Positions 49,855 to 60,387 of a DNA stretch of 64,000 nt are shown here, in pieces (position 1 is the stretch's first letter; every line of letters begins with the position of its first letter). Under the pieces are notes generated by a model. The model made no database searches, was not told the DNA's origin, and was given only the letters and a program-made list of their open reading frames with translations. The translations under genes and the position numbers were made by a program. The stretch comes from Rhodopseudomonas palustris. Its GTDB lineage: Bacteria; Pseudomonadota; Alphaproteobacteria; Rhizobiales; Xanthobacteraceae. The stretch spans positions 372,001 through 436,000 of the forward strand of contig NZ_CP041387.1 in assembly GCF_007005445.1 (NCBI RefSeq), in the 5' to 3' direction.

Positions 49855-50268
49855 ATGCGATCCTTTTCTCTGCTGCAAGCTGCCGTGCTCGCCACGGCGA
49901 TCCTGTCCGGCACGGCGACGACTTCCCTTGCGCAATCCGGTGAGGAGTTTCCATTCGGCCTGGAATTGACGCTGGATGCGTCGCCGAAGCCGGGATCGAA
50001 GCGGATTCCGAATCTGGAAATCGGCGACAAGGGCAGCGTCCGGCTGGAGCTGTGGTGCAAGGGCGGCGTCGGGCAATTCTCTGTCGCCGGCAACACGGTG
50101 ATCTTCGTGCCGGGCGCGATCGAGGATCGCGATTGTCCGGCGGATCGCGCCGAGGCCGATGATGCCCTGGTCGCAGCGCTCGCGGCGGTGACGACCTGGA
50201 GCCGGCAGGGCGATTTCGTCAACTTCGCCGGCCCGCAGACGTTACGTTTCCACCTGAATACGAACTAA
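49855..50268 (+). CDS. META-domain (HslJ-like) periplasmic protein
   Basis: 137 residues from ATG 49855 with GAGGTGAG upstream. A signal peptide (MRSFSLLQAAVLATAILSGTATTSLAQ) is followed by one META-type beta domain: LEIGDKGSVRLELWCKGGVGQFSVAGNTVIFVPGAIEDRDCPADRAEADDALVAAL, with the Cys pair that HslJ-like proteins share, and ending in GPQTLRFHLN. META proteins are secreted stress-associated proteins of unclear function; HslJ relates to novobiocin resistance in E. coli. The stop overlaps the end of the convergent FAD oxidoreductase gene by 4 bases. Confidence 0.7.
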   Translation: MRSFSLLQAAVLATAILSGTATTSLAQSGEEFPFGLELTLDASPKPGSKRIPNLEIGDKGSVRLELWCKGGVGQFSVAGNTVIFVPGAIEDRDCPADRAEADDALVAALAAVTTWSRQGDFVNFAGPQTLRFHLNTN

Positions 50269-51776
50269 CCCGACGTCTGGTCTTTCAGGATCAGTTCGGC
50301 GCATCCCTGCGCCGCCTGCACCACGCCGCTGTAGCCGCCGATGCCCGCATACGCCGAGGCGAGATACAGGCCGGGCAGAATCGTACGCGGCGTGCGGTAG
50401 GGCGCGTCGGAGTTCGGCAGCAGCGGCGCGAAGCCGTAGACCGCGCCCTGGGGTGCGCCGAGATATTGCTGCACCGAGTAGGCGGTGTTGAAGGCCGCAG
50501 CGGTGACGGCGCCTGAAAGTCCCGGATAGCTGCGGTCGAGATGGGCGAGCAGCGCCTGCTGCCAGCGGCCGCGCTTGGCCCGATAGGCGTCCTGGTCCAG
50601 CCCGTCCCAGTTCGATACCTGGTCCGGCCCGACCACCGACAGCACGTAGGGCGGCGATGGTACGCCGGAATCGATCGCCGTGTAGTCGGCGATCGCCAGC
50701 GGCGGCATCCGCGCGCCCGGCTCGTCCGCCATCAGGGTTTTGCCCTCGGAATAGGAGGCGAGCGTCGTCATCCAGTCGGGCAGGAGCTGCGTCGCGTAGC
50801 TGCTGACGCCGAATTCGCCCGGCGGCCTGGACAGGCCGAGCGTCAGCGCGAACAGCGACAGCGACGGCGTGTGATCGGCGTAGCTGGCGGTGAGGCGCTG
50901 CGCCTGATCGGCCGGCAGCAGGCTCGCCAGCGTCGCCGGTGCGGCGTTGCCGATCACGGTCGAGGCTTCGACGGTCTGCGGATCGCCGCCATCGCGGGCG
51001 ACGTGGGTCACCCGATGCGCGCCGCCGTTGTCCCCCATCACCAGGCCGGAGACGACGCGGCGTAGTACGACCTCGCCGCCGGCCTTGCGCACCGCGCGCG
51101 CCAGTGCGCTCGACAGCCGCTGCGAACCGCCCTGGATGAAGCGCGCGCCGCTGAGCAGGAAGCTGCCCTGCACCATCGCGAACGGTACCCACCACAGCGC
51201 CCCGACATCGTCGTGCACGTAGGACAGATTGCCGGCGACCGCGCATTTCAGCGCCTCGTCATCGCCGAACAGCGCCTGCAGTCTGTCGCCGAGCGAGGCG
51301 TGCCAATCGGCGAACTCCGGCGCCAGTGCCAGCACCGCGTCGAGCCCGCCGTCGCCGAGTGTACCGGCGAGCCGTTCAAGGTCGCCGAGCCATCGCGCGA
51401 TGCCGTCCCGCGCATGGGGGAAGCGCCGGTTCAGCGCGTCGCGGGCGGCGGCGAATTCGTCCGGCAGCGTGAACGGAGCGCCGAGCGGGCCGCCACGCAT
51501 CTCGTACAGCGCGCCGGCCGGAATCCACTGCACCGCATCGAGCACGCCGGCGCGGCTCAAGGCGCGGTGTTTGGGATCGCGCAGGTGCTGCGGATTGCCG
51601 GTGATGTGCAGCGAGCCTTCGACGAACAGTTCGCCGGCCTTGTAGCTCGATGCCGCGCCGCCGACCGAATTGCCTCGCTCGATCACCAGCACCTTGCGAC
51701 CTTCGCGGGCCAGGATCGCGCCCGCAGTCAGGCCGCCGAGCCCGGCGCCGATCACCACCGCATCAAAGCGCGTCAT
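50265..51776 (-). CDS. CrtI-like FAD-dependent oxidoreductase (phytoene desaturase superfamily)
   Basis: 503 residues. The N-terminal dinucleotide-binding motif is VVIGAGLGGLTAGAILAREGRKVLVIERGNSVGGAASSY (beta-alpha-beta plus the GG motif of the CrtI/carotenoid desaturase group). The C-terminal FAD motif is TILPGLYLASAYAGIGGYSGVVQAAQGCAELI. Relatives include carotenoid desaturases/isomerases and retinol saturase-like enzymes; no other carotenoid gene is nearby, so the substrate is open. It ends overlapping the convergent META gene. Confidence 0.85.
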   Translation of the reverse strand: MTRFDAVVIGAGLGGLTAGAILAREGRKVLVIERGNSVGGAASSYKAGELFVEGSLHITGNPQHLRDPKHRALSRAGVLDAVQWIPAGALYEMRGGPLGAPFTLPDEFAAARDALNRRFPHARDGIARWLGDLERLAGTLGDGGLDAVLALAPEFADWHASLGDRLQALFGDDEALKCAVAGNLSYVHDDVGALWWVPFAMVQGSFLLSGARFIQGGSQRLSSALARAVRKAGGEVVLRRVVSGLVMGDNGGAHRVTHVARDGGDPQTVEASTVIGNAAPATLASLLPADQAQRLTASYADHTPSLSLFALTLGLSRPPGEFGVSSYATQLLPDWMTTLASYSEGKTLMADEPGARMPPLAIADYTAIDSGVPSPPYVLSVVGPDQVSNWDGLDQDAYRAKRGRWQQALLAHLDRSYPGLSGAVTAAAFNTAYSVQQYLGAPQGAVYGFAPLLPNSDAPYRTPRTILPGLYLASAYAGIGGYSGVVQAAQGCAELILKDQTSG

Positions 51777-51879
51777 TCAGCCGATCATCCTGCCGTCAAA
51801 AGGAAGCGCTTCATTGCCGCATTGCAGCGGCATGTCAAATCGCGGTTCCATGATCCGGACGGAGGCGACCCTCGACCGG

Positions 51880-53070
51880 CTATTGCCAGGTGGCGCTTTC
51901 GGAATCCCAGCGCTGGCCTTTCAGTTCCTTCGCCAGTGCCGCCACCGCACCGCCATCGCTGCGCGGTTCGATCTCTTCTTCGCCCGAGGCGTCGTCGTTC
52001 AGGCCGAGCCGCGGCGGGGCGTTCTCGTCGATCGTAGTGGCGGCGGGATTGCCGAGCCACAGCATCAGCTTGTCGCTGCCGCCCGGCTTGTCGGCGCTGA
52101 CCAGCGCCTCGACGTTGATGACCTCGGTGAGCTGCAGCGCCGGGAAAGTCTCGCTCGGTCGCTTGAACGTCATCTTCAGCTTGCCGGTCGCCTCGTCCCA
52201 GCTCGCGCTGGCCGGCTTGGCTTCCAGCGTCTGCGTCAGCGTGCCGGTCAGCGTGGCGGCGATCTTGGCGCGATCGAGCTTGCCGCCGTCGCGCCAGCCA
52301 GCCGCCGGAAACAGGATGGCGCGGTCCATGTCGACCACACCGTTGGTCCACCCGGCCGCGGTGACGCCGGGGAACGTCTTGGCCTTGGCAATCACGGACG
52401 CGGCGCGTTCCGGATCGACCGTGAGATTGATTACCAGCTTGCCGGCGCGGAGCGCGTCACAGCCGACGTTCAGGCTCGACAGCGACACTTCGACATTTTC
52501 GGTCTTCAGCGTCTTCAGGAAATCCGCCGCCGCCTCGAGCGCGACGCGAACACCGACCGCTTCGGGCGATACCGCGGTGAAGTCCTTCGGTGTCTGCGCG
52601 ATGCTCTCGTCGACCGATTGGGTCTCTTCGAATTCCTTGTCGCTGAGATCGGAATTGTCGGTCGAATTGATCTCGTAAGTCGCTGTGCCGATCCCGATCA
52701 CGCCCTTGAAGTCGAAGGTTTCGCCGTTCGGCTTCTGCTGCAAGCTGACCGACACCGGGGCCTTGCTGCCGAGCGTCTGGCTGGTTCCGGTCAGCGCCTG
52801 ACCGCTGGCGGTGAGGTTGACGACGAAGCGGTCCTTGCGAGCCGAGTCCTTGGCCGGAGAGAAGCAGACGTCGAGCACCGCCGACGTCGCTGTCTTGCCC
52901 TGCCGCGTTTCCTTCAGGATCACGTCGGCGCCTTCGATGAAGCCGTCGAGTGTGGCGAAATAGCGCGTCTCGGTGGCGGGCGCCGCCGATTTCGTCCCCG
53001 ACTTGGCTTGGGCGAAAGCGAGGTCGGTCGCCGGCAGCAGCGCCAGCAGGCTGAACAGAAACGCGCGCAT
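51880..53070 (-). CDS. Secreted protein of unknown function
   Basis: 396 residues from ATG 53070, preceded on its strand by GAGGAA; a start at 53136 is in frame but weaker. The signal peptide is MRAFLFSLLALLPATDLAFAQ. The mature protein is rich in Ala, Thr, Ser, Lys and Val with predicted beta strands and no membrane helix after the signal. It has two Cys (DVCFSP, NVGCD). I recognise no conserved domain. Segments such as LDGFIEGADVILKETRQGKTATSAVLDV and VISLDGFIEG-like repeats were looked for but no clear internal repeat was confirmed. It lies between the CrtI-like gene and groEL on the same strand, but is separate from groEL by about 300 bases including a terminator. Confidence 0.6.
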   Translation of the reverse strand: MRAFLFSLLALLPATDLAFAQAKSGTKSAAPATETRYFATLDGFIEGADVILKETRQGKTATSAVLDVCFSPAKDSARKDRFVVNLTASGQALTGTSQTLGSKAPVSVSLQQKPNGETFDFKGVIGIGTATYEINSTDNSDLSDKEFEETQSVDESIAQTPKDFTAVSPEAVGVRVALEAAADFLKTLKTENVEVSLSSLNVGCDALRAGKLVINLTVDPERAASVIAKAKTFPGVTAAGWTNGVVDMDRAILFPAAGWRDGGKLDRAKIAATLTGTLTQTLEAKPASASWDEATGKLKMTFKRPSETFPALQLTEVINVEALVSADKPGGSDKLMLWLGNPAATTIDENAPPRLGLNDDASGEEEIEPRSDGGAVAALAKELKGQRWDSESATWQ

Positions 53071-53311
53071 CGGATGATTCCTCGCGGGGGACGGCAGCTT
53101 TCGTATCGTTGTCGATTCGAATTGAATCCGAACCAAGGCTGACTAGCAGATCGCGGCGGCGGCGCCAAAAAAGACGAGGCGAGCGGGCGTCAGCGGCAGC
53201 AGGCGCTGGATCGCGGAAGCCGCAGATCTTATTTCCGCGATCGCGCGCCTGCGCAGACGACGACGGCGACATCGCAGCGTGCGCCTCAACCGCAACCATC
53301 TCCAAACGCAA

Positions 53312-53335
53312 CAAGGCCGCCCGGAGGCGGCCTTG
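53312..53335 (-). terminator. Terminator hairpin after groEL
   Basis: Perfect 10-bp stem CAAGGCCGCC (53312-53321) with GGCGGCCTTG (53326-53335), four-base loop. On the minus strand it follows groEL by about 34 bases and is followed by TTGCGTTTGG, a weak T-run. It probably ends the groESL transcript. Confidence 0.75.
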
Positions 53336-53368
53336 CGTGTCTTGTCGGGAAGGAGAGGGTGGCGGGGC

Positions 53369-55015
<1,647 letters not shown>

Positions 55016-55054
55016 TCATTCGCTCCTGATGTCTTGATATTGTCGCGATGCGGC

Positions 55055-55351
55055 TCAGCCGACCACGCCCATGATGTCCGACTCCTTCATGATCAGGAGT
55101 TCCTCGCCGTCGAGCTTGATTTCGGTGCCCGACCACTTGCCGAACAGCACGCGGTCGCCGACCTTGACGTCGATCGGGGTCAGCTTGCCGGTCTCGTCGC
55201 GGCCGCCCGGGCCGACGGCGACCACCTGACCTTCCTGCGGCTTCTCCTTGGCGGAGTCCGGGATGATGATGCCGCCCTTGGTCTTGGTTTCCGCGTCGAT
55301 GCGCTTCACCACGACACGGTCATGGAGCGGACGAAAATTGAGCTTAGCCAT
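55055..55351 (-). CDS. groES: Co-chaperonin GroES (10 kDa)
   Basis: 98 residues from ATG 55351; a longer frame to 55426 has no ribosome-binding site and is rejected. [32 protein letters not shown] is the family start, including the mobile loop ([15 protein letters not shown]) that docks to GroEL, and it ends in [14 protein letters not shown]. The heptamer caps the GroEL ring. The promoter and CIRCE element lie at about 55434-55500. Confidence 0.97.
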   Translation of the reverse strand: MAKLNFRPLHDRVVVKRIDAETKTKGGIIIPDSAKEKPQEGQVVAVGPGGRDETGKLTPIDVKVGDRVLFGKWSGTEIKLDGEELLIMKESDIMGVVG

Positions 55352-55433
55352 GGGCTGTCCTGTGCTGTTACTGGAGGGGGCTCGGTGTTCGAGTGCCGGT
55401 TCGTGATCCGCGGCTCCGATGGGCATCCGCGTG

Positions 55434-55460
55434 TTGGCAGTCGTACTGCGAGAGTGCTAA
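55434..55460 (-). promoter_or_regulatory. CIRCE element (HrcA operator)
   Basis: On the minus strand the element reads TTAGCACTC-N9-GACTGCCAA. The left arm is a perfect CIRCE arm and the right differs at two of nine positions (GACTGCCAA against GAGTGCTAA). The plus-strand arms are 55434-55442 and 55452-55460. CIRCE is bound by HrcA, repressing groESL until heat stress. It lies about 12 bases downstream of the -10 at 55472-55477, over the transcript start. Confidence 0.88.
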
Positions 55461-55471
55461 TTACGCGTCCG

Positions 55472-55500
55472 GAAATATGGCCAGATGCTGTTCCTGTCAA
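55472..55500 (-). promoter_or_regulatory. groESL promoter
   Basis: On the minus strand, TTGACA (55495-55500) is a perfect -35 and TATTTC (55472-55477) sits 17 bases later as a -10. The -35 is preceded by C (CTTGACA), so the same bases partly resemble a heat-shock sigma-32 -35 (CTTGA). CIRCE follows immediately. Confidence 0.7.
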
Positions 55501-55656
55501 GCTGACGGCTTAAGAGCTTGGTGATCTCGCTGTAGGATGCTCCGGCCGCCAGACCGGGGCACCCGACATCATCATCGTTTTGACCGCATTGCCTGACACG
55601 GCGTTTTGCGGTTGTCTGGCGCAAGGGGCACGTGGGGCGTCGCTCGGGGAGAAATC

Positions 55657-56172
55657 ATGGTCAATTCACGCAACGCACGCGCGTCGCTCAATCTGGGGAT
55701 GGCGTCGGTGATGGCGCTCGGTCTCGGCGCGTGCGGCACCATCGGTGGCTTCAGCCTCGGCGGTTCGCAGTCGGCTCCGGTGGAGGAGGCGGCTCCGCCG
55801 CCGGATCTGCCGGCCACCATCAGGTCTGAAGAGATCGTCGGTCGTTGGGGCTTGGCTTCTTACCTCAATCCGTCCGATCGTGCCCGCACCGAGAAGGCTG
55901 CGCTGTCGCAGTGCAGGAATCCTTACGTGATCGGAGCCGGCTCGACCGGCGGCGTGATCATGCATCTGGCCGACCAGGCCACCCCGCAGGAACTGCGGCT
56001 GAAGGGCTCGCCGAGCGGCAAGAACTATATCGGTCCGGCCGGCCCGATCAGCGACCAGGATCGCGAGATCGTCTCGTTCGACGGCCGGGTGATGATCACC
56101 CGCTTCGTCGACAAGGACGCTGCCACCCGCTATGGTAACATGGTGTATGTCCGCTGCGCCCCGCGCGCCTGA
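55657..56172 (+). CDS. Outer-membrane lipoprotein, unknown
   Basis: 171 residues from ATG 55657, with GGGGAGA just upstream. The signal peptide carries a lipobox (ALGLGAC) with the lipidated Cys at residue 26, followed by a Gly/Ser/Pro-rich linker (GTIGGFSLGGSQSAPVEEAAPPPDLP). The mature globular part has EEIVGRWGLASYLNPSDRARTEKAALSQCRNPYVIGAG and ends in YGNMVYVRCAPRA with two Cys. The pattern (lipobox, linker, small beta domain) is common among unnamed alphaproteobacterial lipoproteins; function unknown. The MFS gene starts 47 bases after it. Confidence 0.72.
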   Translation: MVNSRNARASLNLGMASVMALGLGACGTIGGFSLGGSQSAPVEEAAPPPDLPATIRSEEIVGRWGLASYLNPSDRARTEKAALSQCRNPYVIGAGSTGGVIMHLADQATPQELRLKGSPSGKNYIGPAGPISDQDREIVSFDGRVMITRFVDKDAATRYGNMVYVRCAPRA

Positions 56173-56219
56173 GACTGCCGCCACCAACAAGATCGGGTTG
56201 AACCTGACGCCATGACGAC

Positions 56220-57428
56220 ATGACCGCGCTGCGGAGACTGGCGCTCGGACCGGAACGCGCGGTCGGAGTTCTCGCGGTCACCCAGATCCTGTGCTGGGGC
56301 ATCCTGATCTATCCTCCTGTCCTGACCATGCCGTACCTCGCCGAGGCTCACGGCTGGTCGCTGGCGTTCGGGATGTCCGGGTTCTCGCTGGCTCTGGTGA
56401 TCTCGGGCATCCTGTCGCCGACCGTCGGCGGGCTGATCGACCGCCACGGCGGCAACATGGTGATGGCGCCGGGAGCGCTGATCGGCGCGGCCGGCATGGT
56501 GCTGATTGCCAGTGTCGACCTGTGGCCGGTGTATTTCCTCGGCTGGGCCCTGCTCGGCGTCGCGATGGCGTCGAATCTGTACGATCCCGCATTCGCGACG
56601 CTGGCCCGGCTGTTCGGCGCCACTGCGCGGCGGCAGATCACCTTCGTCACCTTCGCCGGCGGCTTCGCCTCGACGGTTGGCTGGCCAGCGACGCATCTGT
56701 TGCTCGAAGCGGTGGGATGGCGCGGCACCTACCTGGTGTTCGCCGCGGTTCTGGCGTGCGTGGTGGCGCCGCTGCACGGTCTGGCGCTGCCGCGCAAGGC
56801 GGCGCCTACGCCTCATCTACCCAGCACGAGCCCGCATCCGAGGCCGGCCGAACCGCTGCGTCCGGAGGGGCGCCCGTTCCTGCTGATCGCTGCGGCGTTT
56901 GCGATCTACGCCCTGATGCTGTCCGGGGTGACGTCGAACCTGCTGGCGATGTTCCAGCGCGCCGGCCTCGACGCCGGCACCGTGGTGATGCTCGGCGCGT
57001 TGTTCGGCCCCGCGCAGGTCGCCGCACGGCTGGCGGATTTCTTGCTCGCCGGCCGTACCCATCCGTTGTGGATCGCGCGTGGCGCGGTCGCGCTGATGGC
57101 GTGCTCGTTCGCGATGCTGGCGTTCGTCGGCCCGTCGATCCTGGTCGCGGGCGTGTTCTGCGTGGCGTTCGGCGCCGCCAACGGGGTGATGACGATCGCG
57201 CGTGGCGCTCTGCCGCTACTGATGTTCGGGCCGCTGGGCTACGGGCGGGTGATCGGACGGATCGCGCGGCCGGCGCTGTTCGTGCAGGCTTCGGCACCGT
57301 TCGTCGTTGCGACCGCGGTCGAGCGGTTTTCCGACGCGACCGTGATCGAGGCGGGCATGGTGTGCGCGGTGGCGGCGCTCGGCTGTTTCATGGCGCTGCG
57401 ACCGCCGCGCAGCGCCGAGGGGCGCTGA
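56220..57428 (+). CDS. Major facilitator superfamily transporter
   Basis: 402 residues, about twelve transmembrane helices. The loop between helices 2 and 3 has GGLIDRHGGN, corresponding to the MFS motif G-x-L-x-D-R-x-G, and helix 5 has GFASTVGWPATHLLLEAVGWRG. The central loop is hydrophilic (TPHLPSTSPHPRPAEPLRPEG). No ligand is suggested by motif. ATG 56220 is preceded by no strong Shine-Dalgarno. It is convergent with cheZ with a short gap and may be transcribed with the lipoprotein. Confidence 0.83.
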   Translation: MTALRRLALGPERAVGVLAVTQILCWGILIYPPVLTMPYLAEAHGWSLAFGMSGFSLALVISGILSPTVGGLIDRHGGNMVMAPGALIGAAGMVLIASVDLWPVYFLGWALLGVAMASNLYDPAFATLARLFGATARRQITFVTFAGGFASTVGWPATHLLLEAVGWRGTYLVFAAVLACVVAPLHGLALPRKAAPTPHLPSTSPHPRPAEPLRPEGRPFLLIAAAFAIYALMLSGVTSNLLAMFQRAGLDAGTVVMLGALFGPAQVAARLADFLLAGRTHPLWIARGAVALMACSFAMLAFVGPSILVAGVFCVAFGAANGVMTIARGALPLLMFGPLGYGRVIGRIARPALFVQASAPFVVATAVERFSDATVIEAGMVCAVAALGCFMALRPPRSAEGR

Positions 57429-57457
57429 GGCGGTCGGCGATCAGTCGAGCCCGGCGA

Positions 57458-58246
57458 TCAGTTGAACATCGCGTCGATGTCGTCCTGCGAGGCGTGGCCG
57501 TCTTCGCCGAGCGCACGCGGGCCGTTGAGCAGCTTGGAGTCGTCGTCGCGGGTGTCGACGACCGGCGGAGCATGCGACTTGATCTCGTCGACGCCGCCCC
57601 AGATCTCCATCATCGCCACGATGTGATGCTCGATGAACTTCATCGTGTTCATCACTTTGCTGATGCGCTGGCCGGTGAGGTCCTGGAAGTTGCAGGCCTC
57701 GAAGATCGAGATCACCCGCTCCTGGATCTCTTCGCTCAGAGCCTGTTGCTGGTCGGCCGAATTGACCTTGCCCAGCGCGGTCGCCGCCTGATCGATCGCT
57801 TCGGCGGCTTCGAGAATCTGCTGGGTGGCTTCCTCGGTGCCGCCGACCACGGCGCCGAGTTCGCCGTTGACCTTGGCCATCTCCTCGCCGCTGAAGCTCT
57901 TGGAGTGCAGCACCGCGATCTCGCGCTTGGTCTGGTCGATCGCGTTGTGGATCAGATCGAGCTCGACCTTGAGCTTTTCGCACTGTTCGACCTGAGCCTT
58001 GTAGCTCGCCAGCAGCGCCTTGGCTTCCGCAGCTTCCGCGGCGAGCGAGGCGTCGATTTCCTGCTTGCTGCCGGACTCGGCCGCGGCCACCGGATGCACC
58101 CCATTGACGATCTGGGCGCGGATCGCGCGCAATTCCGCCATCAGGTCGCGGTTGGTCGGGCCAGCCTCGAATTCGATCGGTGCGAGCATCGGCGCTGCTC
58201 CAAGCGTCAGTTCTTCAATGCGAAAGCGCTTACGTGGAAGTGACAT
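57458..58246 (-). CDS. cheZ: CheZ, CheY-phosphate phosphatase
   Basis: 262 residues from ATG 58246 (the frame to 58288 also starts with an ATG). The catalytic motif QDLTGQR lies at about residues 187-193 (NFQDLTGQRISKVMNTMKFIEHH), and the C-terminal SQDDIDAMFN is the CheY-binding helix of CheZ. The middle of the protein is helical, as in the long four-helix bundle. It dephosphorylates CheY-P, ending the motor signal. CheZ is not universal in alphaproteobacteria. No other che gene is near, so it is an orphan CheZ. Confidence 0.9.
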   Translation of the reverse strand: MSLPRKRFRIEELTLGAAPMLAPIEFEAGPTNRDLMAELRAIRAQIVNGVHPVAAAESGSKQEIDASLAAEAAEAKALLASYKAQVEQCEKLKVELDLIHNAIDQTKREIAVLHSKSFSGEEMAKVNGELGAVVGGTEEATQQILEAAEAIDQAATALGKVNSADQQQALSEEIQERVISIFEACNFQDLTGQRISKVMNTMKFIEHHIVAMMEIWGGVDEIKSHAPPVVDTRDDDSKLLNGPRALGEDGHASQDDIDAMFN

Positions 58247-58356
58247 CGGCTGATCCCGTGAGTTGGTACCTCGCTCTCGTACAGCCATCTCTTTAACGAC
58301 GGGTTGAGCGGCGGAACCGGGTTCGCCTCAACTAACAAACGTTGAAATACGGTACG

Positions 58357-58364
58357 TTAACCAT
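58357..58364. promoter_or_regulatory. CtrA-like half-site TTAACCAT in the cheZ/L,D-transpeptidase gap
   Basis: TTAACCAT at 58357-58364 is the same half-site seen twice before pal. It lies in the 295-base divergent gap between cheZ and the L,D-transpeptidase gene, 177 bases from the transpeptidase start and about 110 from cheZ. No second half at the N7 spacing was found. Control of either gene is inference only. Confidence 0.3.
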
Positions 58365-58541
58365 GGGCCTGGGTCGTTCATCGAAAATAAACGCTGACCG
58401 CAGGAACAGCGGCGCCGCTGCGACGTGGTGAATCGAAATGCCGTCCGCGTTTACCAAACCGATCCGGTTTTGGTTTCTGATCCGTTGCGTTCGCCGCCGC
58501 ATGTTCGGCGAGTCCACGACGAAACGGTGCAGAGTACGTCG

Positions 58542-59327
58542 ATGTTCAACAAAACCACCCTCGCTTTGCTGACCAGCGTGTCTTGTCTCGGCGGCGGCTA
58601 TCTTCCCGCCGCCGCTCAGGTTTTTTCATCCGCCGAGGAGCCGGCGTTGATCTACGCCGATCCGCGGGCGGCCGAGCCGGTGCGGGTCCGTACCGCTTAC
58701 GCCGAACGCTCCAATATGGGCGGCGGCTTCATCGAGTTTCTGTTCGGTGACGGCACGCCGCCGCCGTCCTCGCGGTATTACCAGCGTGAACGGATGTACG
58801 AACGCCGCGATTACCTGCCGCCATCGGCGCCGCAACCGATGCAGGAGCAGGAGGCGGCGATCGAGCCGGCTCGTCCGGAGTTCGATCCGCGCTATGAAAA
58901 GCAACTTGTTGATTACCATGGCGGCGAAAAAGCCGGCACGATCGTGATCGATACCCCGAACAAGTACCTTTACTTGGTGCAGGGCGACGGCAAGGCGCTG
59001 CGTTACGGCGTCGGCGTCGGCCGCCCCGGCTTCACCTGGTCGGGCGTCAAGACGATCACCGCCAAGCGCGAATGGCCGGCCTGGACGCCGCCGAAGGAAA
59101 TGCTGGCGCGCCGTCCCGATCTGCCGCGGCACATGGAGGGCGGTCCGCAAAACCCGCTCGGCGCGCGAGCGATGTATCTCGGCTCCTCGCTGTACCGCAT
59201 TCACGGTTCCAACGAACCGTGGACGATCGGCACCAACGTCTCCTCGGGCTGCATCCGCATGCGCAACGAGGACGTCATCGATCTGTACGGTCGCGTCGGC
59301 GTCGGCACCAAGGTGGTGGTGATCTGA
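58542..59327 (+). CDS. L,D-transpeptidase (ErfK/YbiS/YcfS/YnhG family)
   Basis: 261 residues from ATG 58542. The signal peptide MFNKTTLALLTSVSCLGGGYLPAAAQ is followed by a low-complexity stretch and a YkuD catalytic domain (about 125-261). Diagnostic motifs are GTIVIDTPNKYLYLVQGDGKALRYGVGVGR, then YRIHGSNEPWTIG (about residue 219) and SSGCIRMRN, whose Cys at about 236 is the nucleophile. It cross-links 3-3 meso-diaminopimelate bridges or anchors proteins such as Braun lipoprotein to peptidoglycan (family knowledge). It is divergent from cheZ. Confidence 0.9.
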   Translation: MFNKTTLALLTSVSCLGGGYLPAAAQVFSSAEEPALIYADPRAAEPVRVRTAYAERSNMGGGFIEFLFGDGTPPPSSRYYQRERMYERRDYLPPSAPQPMQEQEAAIEPARPEFDPRYEKQLVDYHGGEKAGTIVIDTPNKYLYLVQGDGKALRYGVGVGRPGFTWSGVKTITAKREWPAWTPPKEMLARRPDLPRHMEGGPQNPLGARAMYLGSSLYRIHGSNEPWTIGTNVSSGCIRMRNEDVIDLYGRVGVGTKVVVI

Positions 59328-59377
59328 CGATCGGGCGCGACGAACTCCGTCTCGAACCACAACCAACTCTCGAACGA

Positions 59378-59404
59378 CAACGGCCGCCCTGTGGGCGGCC
59401 GTTG
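59378..59404. terminator. Perfect hairpin between convergent genes
   Basis: CAACGGCCGCCC (59378-59389) with GGGCGGCCGTTG (59393-59404), 12-bp perfect stem with a TGT loop, no T-tract on either side. It lies between the L,D-transpeptidase and the DUF2076 gene and probably serves as a bidirectional terminator. Confidence 0.7.
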
Positions 59405-59428
59405 CATCTGGACGGGTGACGGCAGGGG

Positions 59429-60271
59429 TTACGCGAAGTCGCTGTCGCCGCCGCCGTCAAAATCGTCCCCATCCATGTCCATGTCGTCGTGGTCATAGCC
59501 GGCGTCGGCGACGCGGTCATAGTCGTTGCCGTTCTGATCCATCATGCCGTGGCGCGCATTGTCGTCGCCACCGCCGCGCTGCGAGCCGATGTCACCGAGC
59601 CCGGCCTGCTGTGCGAGATTGCCGCCGGCGCTATCGCCGCCGCCCCACGGGCTTTGGGTGCCGCCGCTCAGGCCGCTCTGGTCGGCCACGCTCTGTTGTG
59701 AGCCCCCGCCCATCATGCCGCGGATGCTGGAAAGCAGCAGCGAGCCGCCGACCACGCCCGCTGCAGCCGCGGCCGCGGTGCCGAGAAACGAGCCGCCACC
59801 GCTGGCGGGGGCCGCGCTCTGCCCCCCGAACGGCCCGCCGGGCTGGCCTTGTGGTTGGCCGTAAGGCGGCTGCGCCGGCTGGCTGTAGGGTGGCGTCGCG
59901 GATTGCCCGAGTACCTGCCCGGTATTCCAGGATGGCCGGCCGCCGCCAGCTCCGGGGGGCGGAACGTTCGGCACCGAGCCGCGCTGCGGCTGGCCCTGGC
60001 CGAAGATCGCGTCCCGCATCGAATCCAGGAAGCCGCCGCGGTCTTGAGCGGCCGGCGCCTGATCGGCCTCCAATTCCTGAATGCGTTCGTGGGCTCGCTT
60101 CAGCGCTTCGTCCTGCAGCAGCACCGTCTGGACCAGCCCGTAGATCGCATTCGGCGCGATTCGCAGTCCTTGCGAAATCGCTGCGGCCGCTTCGGGATCG
60201 CGTGGGGTGGCTTCGAGGCGGGCGAGCCGTTCGAACAGATCGTCCACAAGCTGGCGTTCCTGCGGTGTCAT
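59429..60271 (-). CDS. DUF2076 protein
   Basis: 280 residues from ATG 60271, with GGGAGG five bases upstream; ATG 60274 is an alternative. The N-terminal region MTPQERQLVDDLFERLARLEATPRDPEAAAAISQGLRIAPNAIYGLVQTVLLQDEAL is the DUF2076 signature, with a helical coiled start. A Gln/Gly/Pro-rich linker follows, then a short hydrophobic segment (AAAAAAGVVGGSLLLSSIRGMMGGG), and finally a Gly/Asp-rich tail that ends in an acidic DMDMDGDDFDGGGDS. Function unknown; the membrane-like segment near residue 180 suggests a tail-anchored protein. Confidence 0.8.
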   Translation of the reverse strand: MTPQERQLVDDLFERLARLEATPRDPEAAAAISQGLRIAPNAIYGLVQTVLLQDEALKRAHERIQELEADQAPAAQDRGGFLDSMRDAIFGQGQPQRGSVPNVPPPGAGGGRPSWNTGQVLGQSATPPYSQPAQPPYGQPQGQPGGPFGGQSAAPASGGGSFLGTAAAAAAGVVGGSLLLSSIRGMMGGGSQQSVADQSGLSGGTQSPWGGGDSAGGNLAQQAGLGDIGSQRGGGDDNARHGMMDQNGNDYDRVADAGYDHDDMDMDGDDFDGGGDSDFA

Positions 60272-60387
60272 CATGACCTCCCTGAGCATCGCTCGAACCT
60301 GCGCCCCGGCGCTCGCCGGCGGCGATCGCAGGCGCGGGTGTGGTCAAATCTAGGGAACCTTTGGGCGGCAGTAAGTCCGTGCCCGGA

